Positions 17,214-25,310 of a DNA stretch of 64,000 nucleotides are shown in pieces. A program made the translations under genes and the position numbers. The DNA is taken from NCBI RefSeq assembly GCF_005405545.1, contig NZ_BJEG01000004.1, forward strand, positions 46,549 to 110,548. Direction: 5' to 3'. Numbering within the stretch: the first letter of the stretch is position 1; each line of letters begins with the position of its first letter. Under the pieces are notes generated by a model. It did no database searches. It had not been told where the DNA came from and worked only from the letters and a program-made list of their open reading frames with translations. The DNA comes from Weissella hellenica (GTDB lineage Bacteria > Bacillota > Bacilli > Lactobacillales > Lactobacillaceae).

Positions 17214-19414
17214 TGACACCAGGTAATTTAATTGAATTTGATGAAAAGACGCAATCCTTCCATTTGCATAACGATGAAATTTCATATGTACTGGGTATTG
17301 AAGAAGATGGCGTTTTAGCGCACCTGTATTATGGACAAAGAATTAAGCAGTATCGTGGTCACCTCAAGAGTCCTAGACTTGATCGTGGCTTTTCGGGTAA
17401 CTTACCAGGCTCATTAGACCGCACATACTCATTAGATGCAATTTTGCGTGAATATAGTTATGAGGGGGATGGGGATTATAGATCGCCAGCGCTGGTGATT
17501 CGTCAAGCAGATGGAAGCCGGTCAGCATTCTTCAAATACCAAGATCATACAATTTCGGATGGTAAACCTAAGTTAGTGGGGTTACCAGCGACATATGTTA
17601 TGGATGATACTGAAGCACAGACATTGACCATTAATTTAGTTGATGAAGTGAGTCAATTAAATCTGGCGATGAATTATACGATTTATCGCCAACGACCAGT
17701 TATTACTCGTTCTGTCCAAATCATTAATAATGGTGATCAAGCGGTTCACGTAGAGAAAGTGGCCTCAATGATGATTGATTTACCGGCCGGCGCAAAGGAC
17801 GTCATTTCCTTGCCAGGTGGACAAGTTAATGAACGTAATATTAACCGCGAACCAATTACGTTTGGTACGAAAGTATTCCAAAGTCGCCGTGGTACGACAA
17901 GTCATCATATGAATAATTTTATTGCAATTGCCGATACGCATGCTGATGAATTTCAAGGTGAAGTATTTGGATTAAGTTTTGTTTATTCGGGAAATCATAA
18001 AGAAGAAGTCAGCAAGGATCCATATGGTACGTATCGGATTGCTGTTGGTGTTAATGATGACCAATTTGATTGGGAGCTTGCACCAAAAGATAGTTTCCAA
18101 ACGCCCGAAGTGATTATGACGTATTCGCATACTGGTTTGAATGGCATGAGTCAGGCACTGCATGATGTCTTACGACAACGCATTGTTCGTAGTAAATATA
18201 AAAATACAGCACGACCAATTGTTGTGAATAATTGGGAAGCAACTTTTATGGACTTTGATGAAGCCAGATTACAACCAATTGTTGATGAAGCCAAAGAAAT
18301 GGGCATTGAGATGTTTGTGCTTGATGATGGCTGGTTAGGTCATCGTGATGATGACAACACATCATTAGGCGATTGGCAGGTATTAGCAAAGAAATTCCCA
18401 CAGGGATTGCAACATTTCGCAGATTATATTCATGAACGTGATTTACAATTTGGTATCTGGTTTGAACCAGAAATGATTTCGATTGATTCTGATTTGTATA
18501 AAAACCATCCAGAATATATGCTTAAGGTTCCAAACCGTAACCCCAGCCCATCACGTAATCAATATGTATTAGATATCGGGCGACCAGAAGTTCGTGAAAA
18601 TATTCATGCCCAAATGAAGACCATTCTTGATAATGCGGACATTGATTATGTGAAGTGGGATATGAACCGTAATTTGACTGACATTTATGCAACTGATTTA
18701 CCAGCAGATCGTCAGGGTGAAGTGATGCACCGTTATGTCTTGGGCTTGTATCAATTGCTAGAAGATTTGACGACTGAGTACCCAGATATTCTGTGGGAAG
18801 GTTGCTCGGGTGGTGGAGGCCGTATTGATGCTGGTTTCATGTATTACATGCCACAATCTTGGGCTAGTGATAACACCGATGCTGTTGCGCGCATGCAGAT
18901 TCAATATGGGACATCAATTGCTTACCCAACTTCATCGTTTACTTCACACGTTTCAGAGGCACCAAATCAGCAAACGGGACGCTATACATCACTTCAGACA
19001 CGTGGTGCAGTTGCAATGAGTAGTGTCTTTGGCTATGAGTTGGATCTTACTCAGATGGATGATGAAGAGAAACAAGCTGTTAAAGAGCAAGTCGCACAGT
19101 ATAAGCAAATACGTCAATTAGTACAATATGGGCAATATAGTCGTTTACTGGATCCAAGTGAAGGTAATCGGGGAGCTTGGATGTTTGTTAGTGAAGATAA
19201 AAATGAAGCTTTAGTATTCTCGTTTAATATTTTGTCACAGGCCCAGCCAGAAAATAACACGCTTAAGTTAGTGGATTTGGATGCTGATAAAGTATATCAA
19301 AATGTTGTTACGGGTGATGAATTTGGTGGGGATGAATTAATGCATGCCGGCATTTATGAACCAGCTGTATTTTCAGATTTTAATGCAGTAATTTACCATT
19401 ATAAGGCTAAGTAA
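17213..19414 (+). CDS. Alpha-galactosidase, glycoside hydrolase family 36
   Basis: This enzyme removes terminal alpha-1,6-galactose from melibiose, raffinose and stachyose. The 733-residue length is normal for the tetrameric bacterial GH36 group. After an N-terminal beta domain come FVLDDGWLGHRDDDNTSLGD (about 377-396), FGIWFEPEMIS, the nucleophile motif DYVKWDMNRN (about 479-488), WEGCSGGGGRIDAG and the acid/base motif SWASDNTDAV (about 548-557). There is no signal peptide, so it acts in the cytosol on imported sugar. Its ATG overlaps the stop of the permease gene (TAATG), so translation is coupled; the permease frameshift may lower its expression. No galactokinase or Leloir genes are in the window. 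Confidence 0.95.
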   Translation: MTPGNLIEFDEKTQSFHLHNDEISYVLGIEEDGVLAHLYYGQRIKQYRGHLKSPRLDRGFSGNLPGSLDRTYSLDAILREYSYEGDGDYRSPALVIRQADGSRSAFFKYQDHTISDGKPKLVGLPATYVMDDTEAQTLTINLVDEVSQLNLAMNYTIYRQRPVITRSVQIINNGDQAVHVEKVASMMIDLPAGAKDVISLPGGQVNERNINREPITFGTKVFQSRRGTTSHHMNNFIAIADTHADEFQGEVFGLSFVYSGNHKEEVSKDPYGTYRIAVGVNDDQFDWELAPKDSFQTPEVIMTYSHTGLNGMSQALHDVLRQRIVRSKYKNTARPIVVNNWEATFMDFDEARLQPIVDEAKEMGIEMFVLDDGWLGHRDDDNTSLGDWQVLAKKFPQGLQHFADYIHERDLQFGIWFEPEMISIDSDLYKNHPEYMLKVPNRNPSPSRNQYVLDIGRPEVRENIHAQMKTILDNADIDYVKWDMNRNLTDIYATDLPADRQGEVMHRYVLGLYQLLEDLTTEYPDILWEGCSGGGGRIDAGFMYYMPQSWASDNTDAVARMQIQYGTSIAYPTSSFTSHVSEAPNQQTGRYTSLQTRGAVAMSSVFGYELDLTQMDDEEKQAVKEQVAQYKQIRQLVQYGQYSRLLDPSEGNRGAWMFVSEDKNEALVFSFNILSQAQPENNTLKLVDLDADKVYQNVVTGDEFGGDELMHAGIYEPAVFSDFNAVIYHYKAK

Positions 19415-19450
19415 GCTTAATTAGAACAAAGCTACATTTTTAAAATGCAA

Positions 19451-19498
19451 TCAAGAGGATCATTTTTAGATTTTAAATCTAGAAGGGATGCTCTTTTT
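19451..19498 (+). terminator. Terminator of the alpha-galactosidase gene
   Basis: AAGAG...CTCTT with an inner TAGATTT/AAATCTA stem, followed by a T run. Confidence 0.6.
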
Positions 19499-19594
19499 AG
19501 CGTTAATGGCCAATTATATTTTGCCATTAATTGTATATTTAGAGAAATATACAATAAAAACAAGTTATAATAGCGTCATGGAAGGGAGCATGAC

Positions 19595-20056
19595 ATGGTA
19601 AATAACAGACAAGTGACACAATATTGGGGAAATTTTTGTGCGTTAAAAGGGATATCACCAGCAACGCCTTATTCAGCTTGGGCATATGGGGATAGCCCAG
19701 AAATGGCAGATGAATTAGCTGAGCTAACACGGCGCGGCATCAAGACGGCGACAACATCTGCAGCTGATTTATACGAGTCAGACGAACCCCAACCTTATGT
19801 CGGTGAATATAATCTAATTTTAGATGGTCACCAACAACCAGTTTGTATTACAGTAACGAAAGTAGTCGAGGTAGTACCGTATGATGTCGTTTCAGCTGAA
19901 CATGCGTATCATGAAGGGGAGGGCGACCGTTCGTTAGCTTATTGGCGACAGGTTCACCAAAAATTTTTTAAAGCAGAATATGCTAGTATAGGGCGGCAAT
20001 TTAATGAGCAAATACCTTGTATTTGTGAAGTTTTTGAAGTGGTGTATGTTTTTTAA
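19595..20056 (+). CDS. ASCH domain protein
   Basis: A 153-residue soluble protein with the ASCH fold, a PUA-like RNA-binding domain. The marks are WAYGDSPEMADELAELTRRG, the KTATTSAADLYE strand-loop, PYVGEYNLILDGHQQPVCI and the closing CEVFEVVYVF. Family members have been linked to RNA binding or to hydrolysis of N4-acetylcytidine; I cannot say which applies here. The start has GGAAGGGAG six bases away. It ends 22 bases before the KduD-like gene with no terminator between, so the two may share a transcript. Confidence 0.75.
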   Translation: MVNNRQVTQYWGNFCALKGISPATPYSAWAYGDSPEMADELAELTRRGIKTATTSAADLYESDEPQPYVGEYNLILDGHQQPVCITVTKVVEVVPYDVVSAEHAYHEGEGDRSLAYWRQVHQKFFKAEYASIGRQFNEQIPCICEVFEVVYVF

Positions 20057-20078
20057 AATGAAGAGGGGTAAATAGACG

Positions 20079-20858
20079 ATGACACAAGACACATTTCGTA
20101 TGACACAATTTGATTTGACAGGAAAAGTTGCTATTGTTACAGGTGGTGCATCAGGATTAGGGCAATATTATACAAAGGCACTTAGTACAGCAGGTGCTGA
20201 TGTTTTAATTATTTCTCGTTCACAAAAAGGCTGGGACGACATTAAGTCTCATGCGCAAATGACGGGTCATCGCGCTGAATTTTTGGCGATTGATATTACT
20301 GAAGATGACGCTGCTGATAAAATTGTGGCTTATGCGATGGCAACTTTTGGAAAAATTGATATTTTGGTTAATAATGCTGGTATGACAATTCGTCATGAAT
20401 GGGATGAATTTCCAAAAGAGGATTGGGATAAAGTGATTAATTTGAATTTAAATGCGCTATATTATCTATCGCAGGCGGTTGCTAAAGTTATGGCAAAGCA
20501 AGAAAGCGGTAAGATTATTAACGTTGCTTCGATGCAATCATATCGAGCAGGAAAGTTTATCTATCCATACGCAGCCAGTAAGCATGGGGTTGTTGGTTTA
20601 ACCAAAGCATATGCTGATGCATTAGCAGCTCATAATATTCAAGTTAATGCGATTGCACCCGGGTATGTGAATACTGATATGACAAAGCCGTTGCAAGAAG
20701 ATCCTGTACGTGGTCCTGAAATTTTGAATCATATTCCAGCAGGCCACTGGGCGGATCCTTCAGAATTGATGGGTGTCGTCGTCTTTTTGGCGAGTGATGC
20801 TGCTAGTTATATAACCGGCGTTACGCTACCTGTTGATGGCGGGTATTTGTTACGTTAA
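20079..20858 (+). CDS. KduD-like short-chain dehydrogenase
   Basis: A 259-residue classical SDR. It shows the nucleotide loop VTGGASGLGQ (about 20-29), NNAG (about 94-97) and the catalytic S...YxxxK (VASMQS, YAASK at about 166-170). The C-terminal part, IPAGHWADPSELMGVVVFLA and GVTLPVDGGYLLR, is close to 2-dehydro-3-deoxy-D-gluconate 5-dehydrogenase (KduD) and to gluconate 5-dehydrogenase. With the gluconate-type permease 200 bases downstream, a role in uptake and oxidation-reduction of gluconate or a related sugar acid is likely. No kinase or aldolase for the product is nearby. The start has AGAGGGG ten bases away; a Met at codon 8 is possible. Confidence 0.85.
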   Translation: MTQDTFRMTQFDLTGKVAIVTGGASGLGQYYTKALSTAGADVLIISRSQKGWDDIKSHAQMTGHRAEFLAIDITEDDAADKIVAYAMATFGKIDILVNNAGMTIRHEWDEFPKEDWDKVINLNLNALYYLSQAVAKVMAKQESGKIINVASMQSYRAGKFIYPYAASKHGVVGLTKAYADALAAHNIQVNAIAPGYVNTDMTKPLQEDPVRGPEILNHIPAGHWADPSELMGVVVFLASDAASYITGVTLPVDGGYLLR

Positions 20859-20878
20859 GGTGAATAAATAAACTCTCA

Positions 20879-20892
20879 TGAAAGCGATTAAA
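20879..20892 (+). promoter_or_regulatory. Near-cre site upstream of the gluconate-type permease
   Basis: TGAAAGCGATTAAA matches TGWNANCGNTNWCA with one mismatch (position 13). Confidence 0.45.
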
Positions 20893-20968
20893 GAACATTA
20901 AATCAAGTATTTAATTATGGGGCAAAAATTAGATAAAATTAATGTGAAAAAGGGCTAGTCAAAACTTG

Positions 20969-20982
20969 TGAAAGCGATTACA
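20969..20982 (+). promoter_or_regulatory. cre site of the gluconate-type permease
   Basis: TGAAAGCGATTACA is a perfect match to the CcpA operator consensus TGWNANCGNTNWCA. TAAAAT follows at 20984-20989 and is a possible -10, so bound CcpA would block the promoter. The two cre-type sites are 90 bases apart centre to centre. Confidence 0.7.
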
Positions 20983-21064
20983 ATAAAATGTACCGTTTTA
21001 GATTGTGAACGGTATTGTTGATATTTTGTTGATATTTAAATTGCTATCTTAAGGAGAAATTATT

Positions 21065-22396
21065 ATGCCATTATTTTGGGTTTTCGTGGGCATTGTTTTA
21101 TTGATTTTATTAATTGTTAAATTCAAATTAAACACCTATGTCTCATTGTTAGTGACAGCTGTATTTTTAGCACTTGTGTTGGGGATTCCCGTCGATAAAA
21201 TTGGTCCAGCCATTGAAACAGGAATTGGGGGTCAATTGGGCCACTTAGCGATTGTCTTTGGTCTTGGATCAATGATTGGAAAATTGGTTTCTGATACTGG
21301 TGGTGGATACAGAATTGCAAATACTTTGATTCAAAAGTTTGGTCGCAAGCAAATTCAAATTGCGATTATTCTAGCTTCATTCATTGTTGGAATTGCCCTA
21401 TTCTTTGAAGTTGGTTTAGTTGTGTTGCTACCAATTTTGTTTGTGATTGCTAGTGAGCTTAAAATCCCACTACTATATCTTGGTATTCCAATGGCTGCTA
21501 CGCTGAATACAGCGCATGCATTCTTACCACCTCATCCGGCACCAACGGCTGTTGCAGGGGTCTTTAATGCAAGTATTGGTCAAGTTTTGTTGCTAGGAAT
21601 AATTGCCGCTATTCCAACAATTATTATCGCAGGGCCAATCTTCAATATCATTTTGAAAAAAGTGTATCCAAGTGTGTATCATAAGGAAACGCCAAACGTT
21701 TTTGGAGAATTCAAGACATTTAAAATTGAAGAAACACCCGGTTTTGGTATTAGTATCTTAACATCAATGATGCCTGTTATTTTGATTGGAATTGCGACAA
21801 TTTTAGAACCATTCTTGTCTACTAAGTCAGTCATTGGTCAAACAATTACATTTATTGGTAGTCCAGATATTGCGATGTTGCTATCATTAATCTTTGCAGT
21901 ATTCACAATGGGTGTGATGCGTCATGTTAAGATGACAGAAATTGGTAATACGCTGACAGAATCGATTAAGCAAATTGCCATGATGCTACTAATCATTGGT
22001 GGTGGTGGGGCCTTGAAAGAGGTTCTTATCGAAGGTGGTATTTCAGATTATGTATCAGCATTATTCGCTGATACTTCAATGTCACCGATTATTGCGGCTT
22101 GGTTAATAACGGCAGTTTTGCGTGTTAGCCTAGGTTCTTCAACTGTTGCCGGGATTACAGCCGCTGGTTTGATTGCGCCATTAGTTGCTTCATCAACGAT
22201 TAACCCTGCCTTGATTGTTTTGGCAATTGGAGCTGGTTCAGTCTTTGCTGATCACGTTAATGATGCTGGTTTCTGGATGATCAAGGAGTACTTTGGTCTA
22301 TCACTAAAGGAAACGCTACTATCATGGACAACTTTGACTAGTGTATTGGCAGTAGCTGGCCTAGGATCAGTGCTTGTTCTATCATTATTTGTTTAA
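21065..22396 (+). CDS. gntP: Gluconate:H+ symporter family permease
   Basis: A 443-residue membrane protein of the GntP family with 12 or so hydrophobic segments. Marks are LGSMIGKLVSDTGGGYRIA (about 76-94), the AATLNTAHAFLPPHPAPTAVA block (about 149-169), which is the family signature around HxFxPPHP, SLGSSTVAGITAAG (about 357-370) and the C-terminal SVFADHVNDAGFWMIKEYFG. The family takes up gluconate or related sugar acids such as idonate. It follows the KduD-like gene but has its own cre-controlled upstream region. The ribosome site is AAGGAG. Confidence 0.92.
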   Translation: MPLFWVFVGIVLLILLIVKFKLNTYVSLLVTAVFLALVLGIPVDKIGPAIETGIGGQLGHLAIVFGLGSMIGKLVSDTGGGYRIANTLIQKFGRKQIQIAIILASFIVGIALFFEVGLVVLLPILFVIASELKIPLLYLGIPMAATLNTAHAFLPPHPAPTAVAGVFNASIGQVLLLGIIAAIPTIIIAGPIFNIILKKVYPSVYHKETPNVFGEFKTFKIEETPGFGISILTSMMPVILIGIATILEPFLSTKSVIGQTITFIGSPDIAMLLSLIFAVFTMGVMRHVKMTEIGNTLTESIKQIAMMLLIIGGGGALKEVLIEGGISDYVSALFADTSMSPIIAAWLITAVLRVSLGSSTVAGITAAGLIAPLVASSTINPALIVLAIGAGSVFADHVNDAGFWMIKEYFGLSLKETLLSWTTLTSVLAVAGLGSVLVLSLFV

Positions 22397-22418
22397 GTAA
22401 AAAGATATAAGGCGTTCA

Positions 22419-22502
22419 CGCTATAGAAATTGTAGACGCATGATGGATACAATATATTTTTAATTAAAAAAAGTTGGGACATCTTCTTTTGTCCCAACTT
22501 CC
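22419..22502 (-). repeat. Dispersed hairpin-tail repeat, copy D, and bidirectional terminator
   Basis: Read on the minus strand: the hairpin GTTGGGACA...TGTCCCAAC, then TTTTTTT and an AT-rich tail with ATGCGTCTACAATTTCTATA. It lies between two convergent genes and can stop both. See copies A, B and C. Confidence 0.7.
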
Positions 22503-22527
22503 ACAAAAGCTTAGGAATGACGAAATG

Positions 22528-23580
22528 TCAATCTTGAGCTTTTTGTTTTGAATTAATATCTTTTGGTTTACCAACAGGCGCATCTTGTACACCTAAGATA
22601 CTTAAAATAAATGCCACAATTGGAATACCAATGATTAAGCCCCATGCACCTAATAAATGTTCCATGACAATAATTGTTGCAAAGGTCAAAAAGATTGGTA
22701 ACTCAGTACGATTAGCCATCAAACGGGGATGTAAGAAGTATGATTCAAACAAATGAATGACAGCAACTAAGGCCCAAACTTCAAACATACCTGTCCAACT
22801 CAGGGCAGCAAATGAAATGATACTTAATGGAATCAATGAAAGAATGACACCAGCAATCGGGATTAGACCTAAAATAAAAATCAATAAAGCCATCACCATG
22901 ATACTTGGGACTTTAATCAAACTCAAACCAATCACCATTAGGATTGTGTTGATAAAAGCAATAGTCAATTGAACCTCAATGACACTGCCTAAAATAAGAA
23001 TAAAGGTACTACCTAAATCGTAAACATGTTTAAAAAAAACGGGGTAATCAGAGTTTAAAAACTTTGTGCCAAATTTTTGGAGCTTGGTCCATGAAATGGC
23101 ACAGATAAAACTCAAGAAAATAGATAGGGCAATTTTTGACAGCAAACCACTAATTGCCGTAATAGTATCCAAACCACTTGCCAATAATGCTCGCCAATTT
23201 TTAGTGACTTCGGTTAACAAATCAAGATTTTGATATGTTTCGTCTAGATATTTTTTGACATCAGGAAAGTTTTGAATAAATTTCATCACTTCATCAGGAA
23301 TAACAGCAAATTGTTCAATTAAGGTTGGCATGATAAAGGTAATCGCCATGCCTAAAACAACTAAACAGACGATAAAGAAAAGTAAAACAGACAAACCATA
23401 GGGGATTTTAGTCCAGTATTTGATTTTAGTAGCGCTTTTAATCGCTAAGTAACTAAAAATTATGGTTAAGAGGACAATACTAATTAAATCTTTGACAACA
23501 TATAAAATAGCTAAAATAAAAATTAAAGCAATTAATTTTTGAACATCTACTCGTTTAAATAATGATTTTAAATCGGTCAC
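22528..23580 (-). CDS. AI-2E family transporter (PerM/TqsA type)
   Basis: A 350-residue membrane protein with about seven to eight helices. It has the family layout: two or three N-terminal helices, a central amphipathic part (VIPDEVMKFIQNFPDVKKYL and following), helices around the ISILGSVIEVQ-like region, and the conserved glycine/proline-rich block ILGLIPIAGVILSLIP (about 242-257) with ESYFLHPRLMANRTELP (about 286-302). Family members include an autoinducer-2 exporter and Na+/H+ antiporters, so the substrate is open. The start is GTG with AAGGAG seven bases away. It stands alone. Confidence 0.85.
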   Translation of the reverse strand: MTDLKSLFKRVDVQKLIALIFILAILYVVKDLISIVLLTIIFSYLAIKSATKIKYWTKIPYGLSVLLFFIVCLVVLGMAITFIMPTLIEQFAVIPDEVMKFIQNFPDVKKYLDETYQNLDLLTEVTKNWRALLASGLDTITAISGLLSKIALSIFLSFICAISWTKLQKFGTKFLNSDYPVFFKHVYDLGSTFILILGSVIEVQLTIAFINTILMVIGLSLIKVPSIMVMALLIFILGLIPIAGVILSLIPLSIISFAALSWTGMFEVWALVAVIHLFESYFLHPRLMANRTELPIFLTFATIIVMEHLLGAWGLIIGIPIVAFILSILGVQDAPVGKPKDINSKQKAQD

Positions 23581-23759
23581 GTATGTACTCCTTAAACTTT
23601 TAATAACTGTCTTTCATTATACGCATGTTTTCAGAAAATAACACGTGAGGAGGCAGCTGATGATTAGGCTTGTAAGAAAGATAATGAATCTAATTTGTCA
23701 TCTAATTGTAAACAAAAAATTTAACGAATAGTTGCGTTAATAAAATGATACATCCATAA

Positions 23760-23855
23760 ATTAAAACGTTTTATAACAAACGTTTTAATTTCTTAGATGC
23801 TTTTTATTCGTTTTTTAATCAATAAATAGCTTTAAAAATACGTAAAACGTTTTAC
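23760..23855 (+). promoter_or_regulatory. Cluster of AAACGTTT palindromes upstream of bmpA
   Basis: ATTAAAACGTTT and AAACGTTTTAAT (23760-23789) form a perfect 12-base inverted repeat with a six-base loop, and GTAAAACGTTTTAC (23842-23855) is a perfect 14-base palindrome. All are CG-centred like LacI-family operators but do not fit cre well. The gap 23581-24008 also holds the bmpA promoter and a tandem repeat. Confidence 0.4.
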
Positions 23856-23884
23856 CTTAAAGTGCAAAAAACTAATAATATCGA

Positions 23885-23913
23885 TTGCGCATGACGGCGT
23901 TACAGGCTATACT
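23885..23913 (+). promoter_or_regulatory. Promoter of bmpA
   Basis: TTGCGC (23885-23890) and TATACT (23908-23913) are 17 bases apart, leaving a leader of about 90 bases. Confidence 0.6.
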
Positions 23914-23939
23914 AACCAAAGGAATTAACGATAAACATT

Positions 23940-23963
23940 TTGTTAACCAAATTGTTAACCAAA
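23940..23963 (+). repeat. Tandem 12-base repeat in the bmpA leader
   Basis: TTGTTAACCAAA occurs twice in direct succession. Each copy contains the palindrome GTTAAC. Confidence 0.85.
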
Positions 23964-24008
23964 CAAATGGATCAAATAGTGATGCACGAAAGTTGAGGAG
24001 AATGAAAC

Positions 24009-25088
24009 ATGGTTTCACGTCGTAATTTAGTAATTGGTGGAGTTGCTGTTGTTATTATCGCCGGTATTGGCGCAACGGTACTGGGTAATAAGGGCACAAG
24101 TACTGATAAAAAAGATTTTTCAGTTGCCATGGTAACTGATGTTGGCGGTGTGGATGATCGATCATTCAACCAATCTGCTTGGAAAGGTGTTACTGATTGG
24201 GGTAAGTCGCACGATTTGACTAAGGGTAAAGATGGTTATAATTATTTTGCTTCAAAAACAAATGCCGATTTTGCCCCCAACTTCCAACAAGCTGTTTCAG
24301 CAAATTACAATTTGATAATCGGTGTTGGTTATGCAACCAATGATGCTTTGGTCGACTCAGCATCAAAAAATAAAAAGACTAACTATGTGTTGATTGATGA
24401 TGTTGCTAAGAAACCATTGAAAAATGTTGCGTCAATGATGTTTAAACAACACGAGGCGTCATACTTAGCAGGTGTTGCTGCAGCAACAAAAGCACAAGCA
24501 TTAGGTGACAATAAGGTTGGTTTTATTGGTGGTATGAGTTCAGCAACGATTAAGGCATTCCAAGCAGGTTATGCTGCAGGTGTTAAATCTGTTGATCCAA
24601 ATATGAAGGTTGATGCCCAATATATTGAATCATTTACGGACACGGCTAAATCAAAAACAATTGCTGATGCTATGTATACATCCGGTTCACATATTATTTT
24701 CCAAGCTGCTGGACCAGCTGGAAATTCAGTGTTTACAGCGGCTAAAGATATTGATACGAAACTAGCTGCCGATGATAAAAATAAAGCATGGGTAATTGGT
24801 GTGGATATGGATCAAAAAGATCAAGGTGCATACAAGGCTAAAAACGGTGATGCAGCTAACTTGACCATGGCCTCAGCTGTTAAGAAAATTCCTAGTTCAA
24901 TTGTTAAAATTGCTGACCAAGCCATGAAGGGTGACTTCCCTGGTGGTAAGACAGTTACATTTGGTTTGAAGAATAATGGTGTCGGTCTAACAACTGCTAA
25001 TTTGAACGATAAAGAAAAGCAAGCAGTTCAAAAAGCTGAAGATGCTGTAAAAGCTGATGATGTTAAGGTACCTAGCCAGGTAAATTAA
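24009..25088 (+). CDS. bmpA: BMP family nucleoside-binding protein of the ABC importer
   Basis: A 359-residue substrate-binding protein of the BmpA/PnrA family, paralogous to the one at 1377. It has VAMVTDVGGVDDRSFNQSAW (about 39-58), VGFIGGMSSATIKAFQAGY, FQAAGPAGNSVF and VIGVDMDQKDQGAY, which shape the nucleoside pocket in this family. The N-terminus MVSRRNLVIGGVAVVIIAGIG has a hydrophobic helix but no lipobox cysteine, and I find no cysteine in the protein. It lies directly before nupA-nupB-nupC, the same order as the nucleoside importer BmpA-NupABC of Lactococcus. A terminator after it would make more binding protein than ATPase and permease. The ribosome site is GAGGAG. Confidence 0.92.
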   Translation: MVSRRNLVIGGVAVVIIAGIGATVLGNKGTSTDKKDFSVAMVTDVGGVDDRSFNQSAWKGVTDWGKSHDLTKGKDGYNYFASKTNADFAPNFQQAVSANYNLIIGVGYATNDALVDSASKNKKTNYVLIDDVAKKPLKNVASMMFKQHEASYLAGVAAATKAQALGDNKVGFIGGMSSATIKAFQAGYAAGVKSVDPNMKVDAQYIESFTDTAKSKTIADAMYTSGSHIIFQAAGPAGNSVFTAAKDIDTKLAADDKNKAWVIGVDMDQKDQGAYKAKNGDAANLTMASAVKKIPSSIVKIADQAMKGDFPGGKTVTFGLKNNGVGLTTANLNDKEKQAVQKAEDAVKADDVKVPSQVN

Positions 25089-25116
25089 GAACACTAGTGA
25101 TAATAGGGGTGGCTAT

Positions 25117-25148
25117 AAAAGCGGAACAAATCAATGTTCGGCTTTTTT
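25117..25148 (+). terminator. Terminator or attenuator after bmpA
   Basis: AAAAGCGGAACA pairs with TGTTCGGCTTTT (one G-G mismatch), followed by a T run. Confidence 0.65.
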
Positions 25149-25310
25149 GGCTGTTAATCAACAAATTATAAAAGTTATGTAACAAGAATATTAAAAGACG
25201 AATTATTTTGTGTTGAATACTAGTAAAACGACTTAAATATATGTAAAATGACTCTTATATATTGAGTTTATGATAGGTAAGTTAGAAATTTTTTCAGGGA
25301 GAAAGAAAAT

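Noticed and set aside
23940..23963. CRISPR or other array
   Set aside because: Only two short contiguous copies with no spacers, and no cas genes in the window.
23581..24008. Purine riboswitch before bmpA
   Set aside because: The conserved three-way junction and loop sequences are not there; the repeats fit protein operators better.
25117..25148. PurBox before nupA (AAAGCCGAACATT on the minus strand)
   Set aside because: It matches the consensus with one mismatch but is part of the bmpA terminator stem, lacks a second half-site at the usual spacing and is too far from a promoter.
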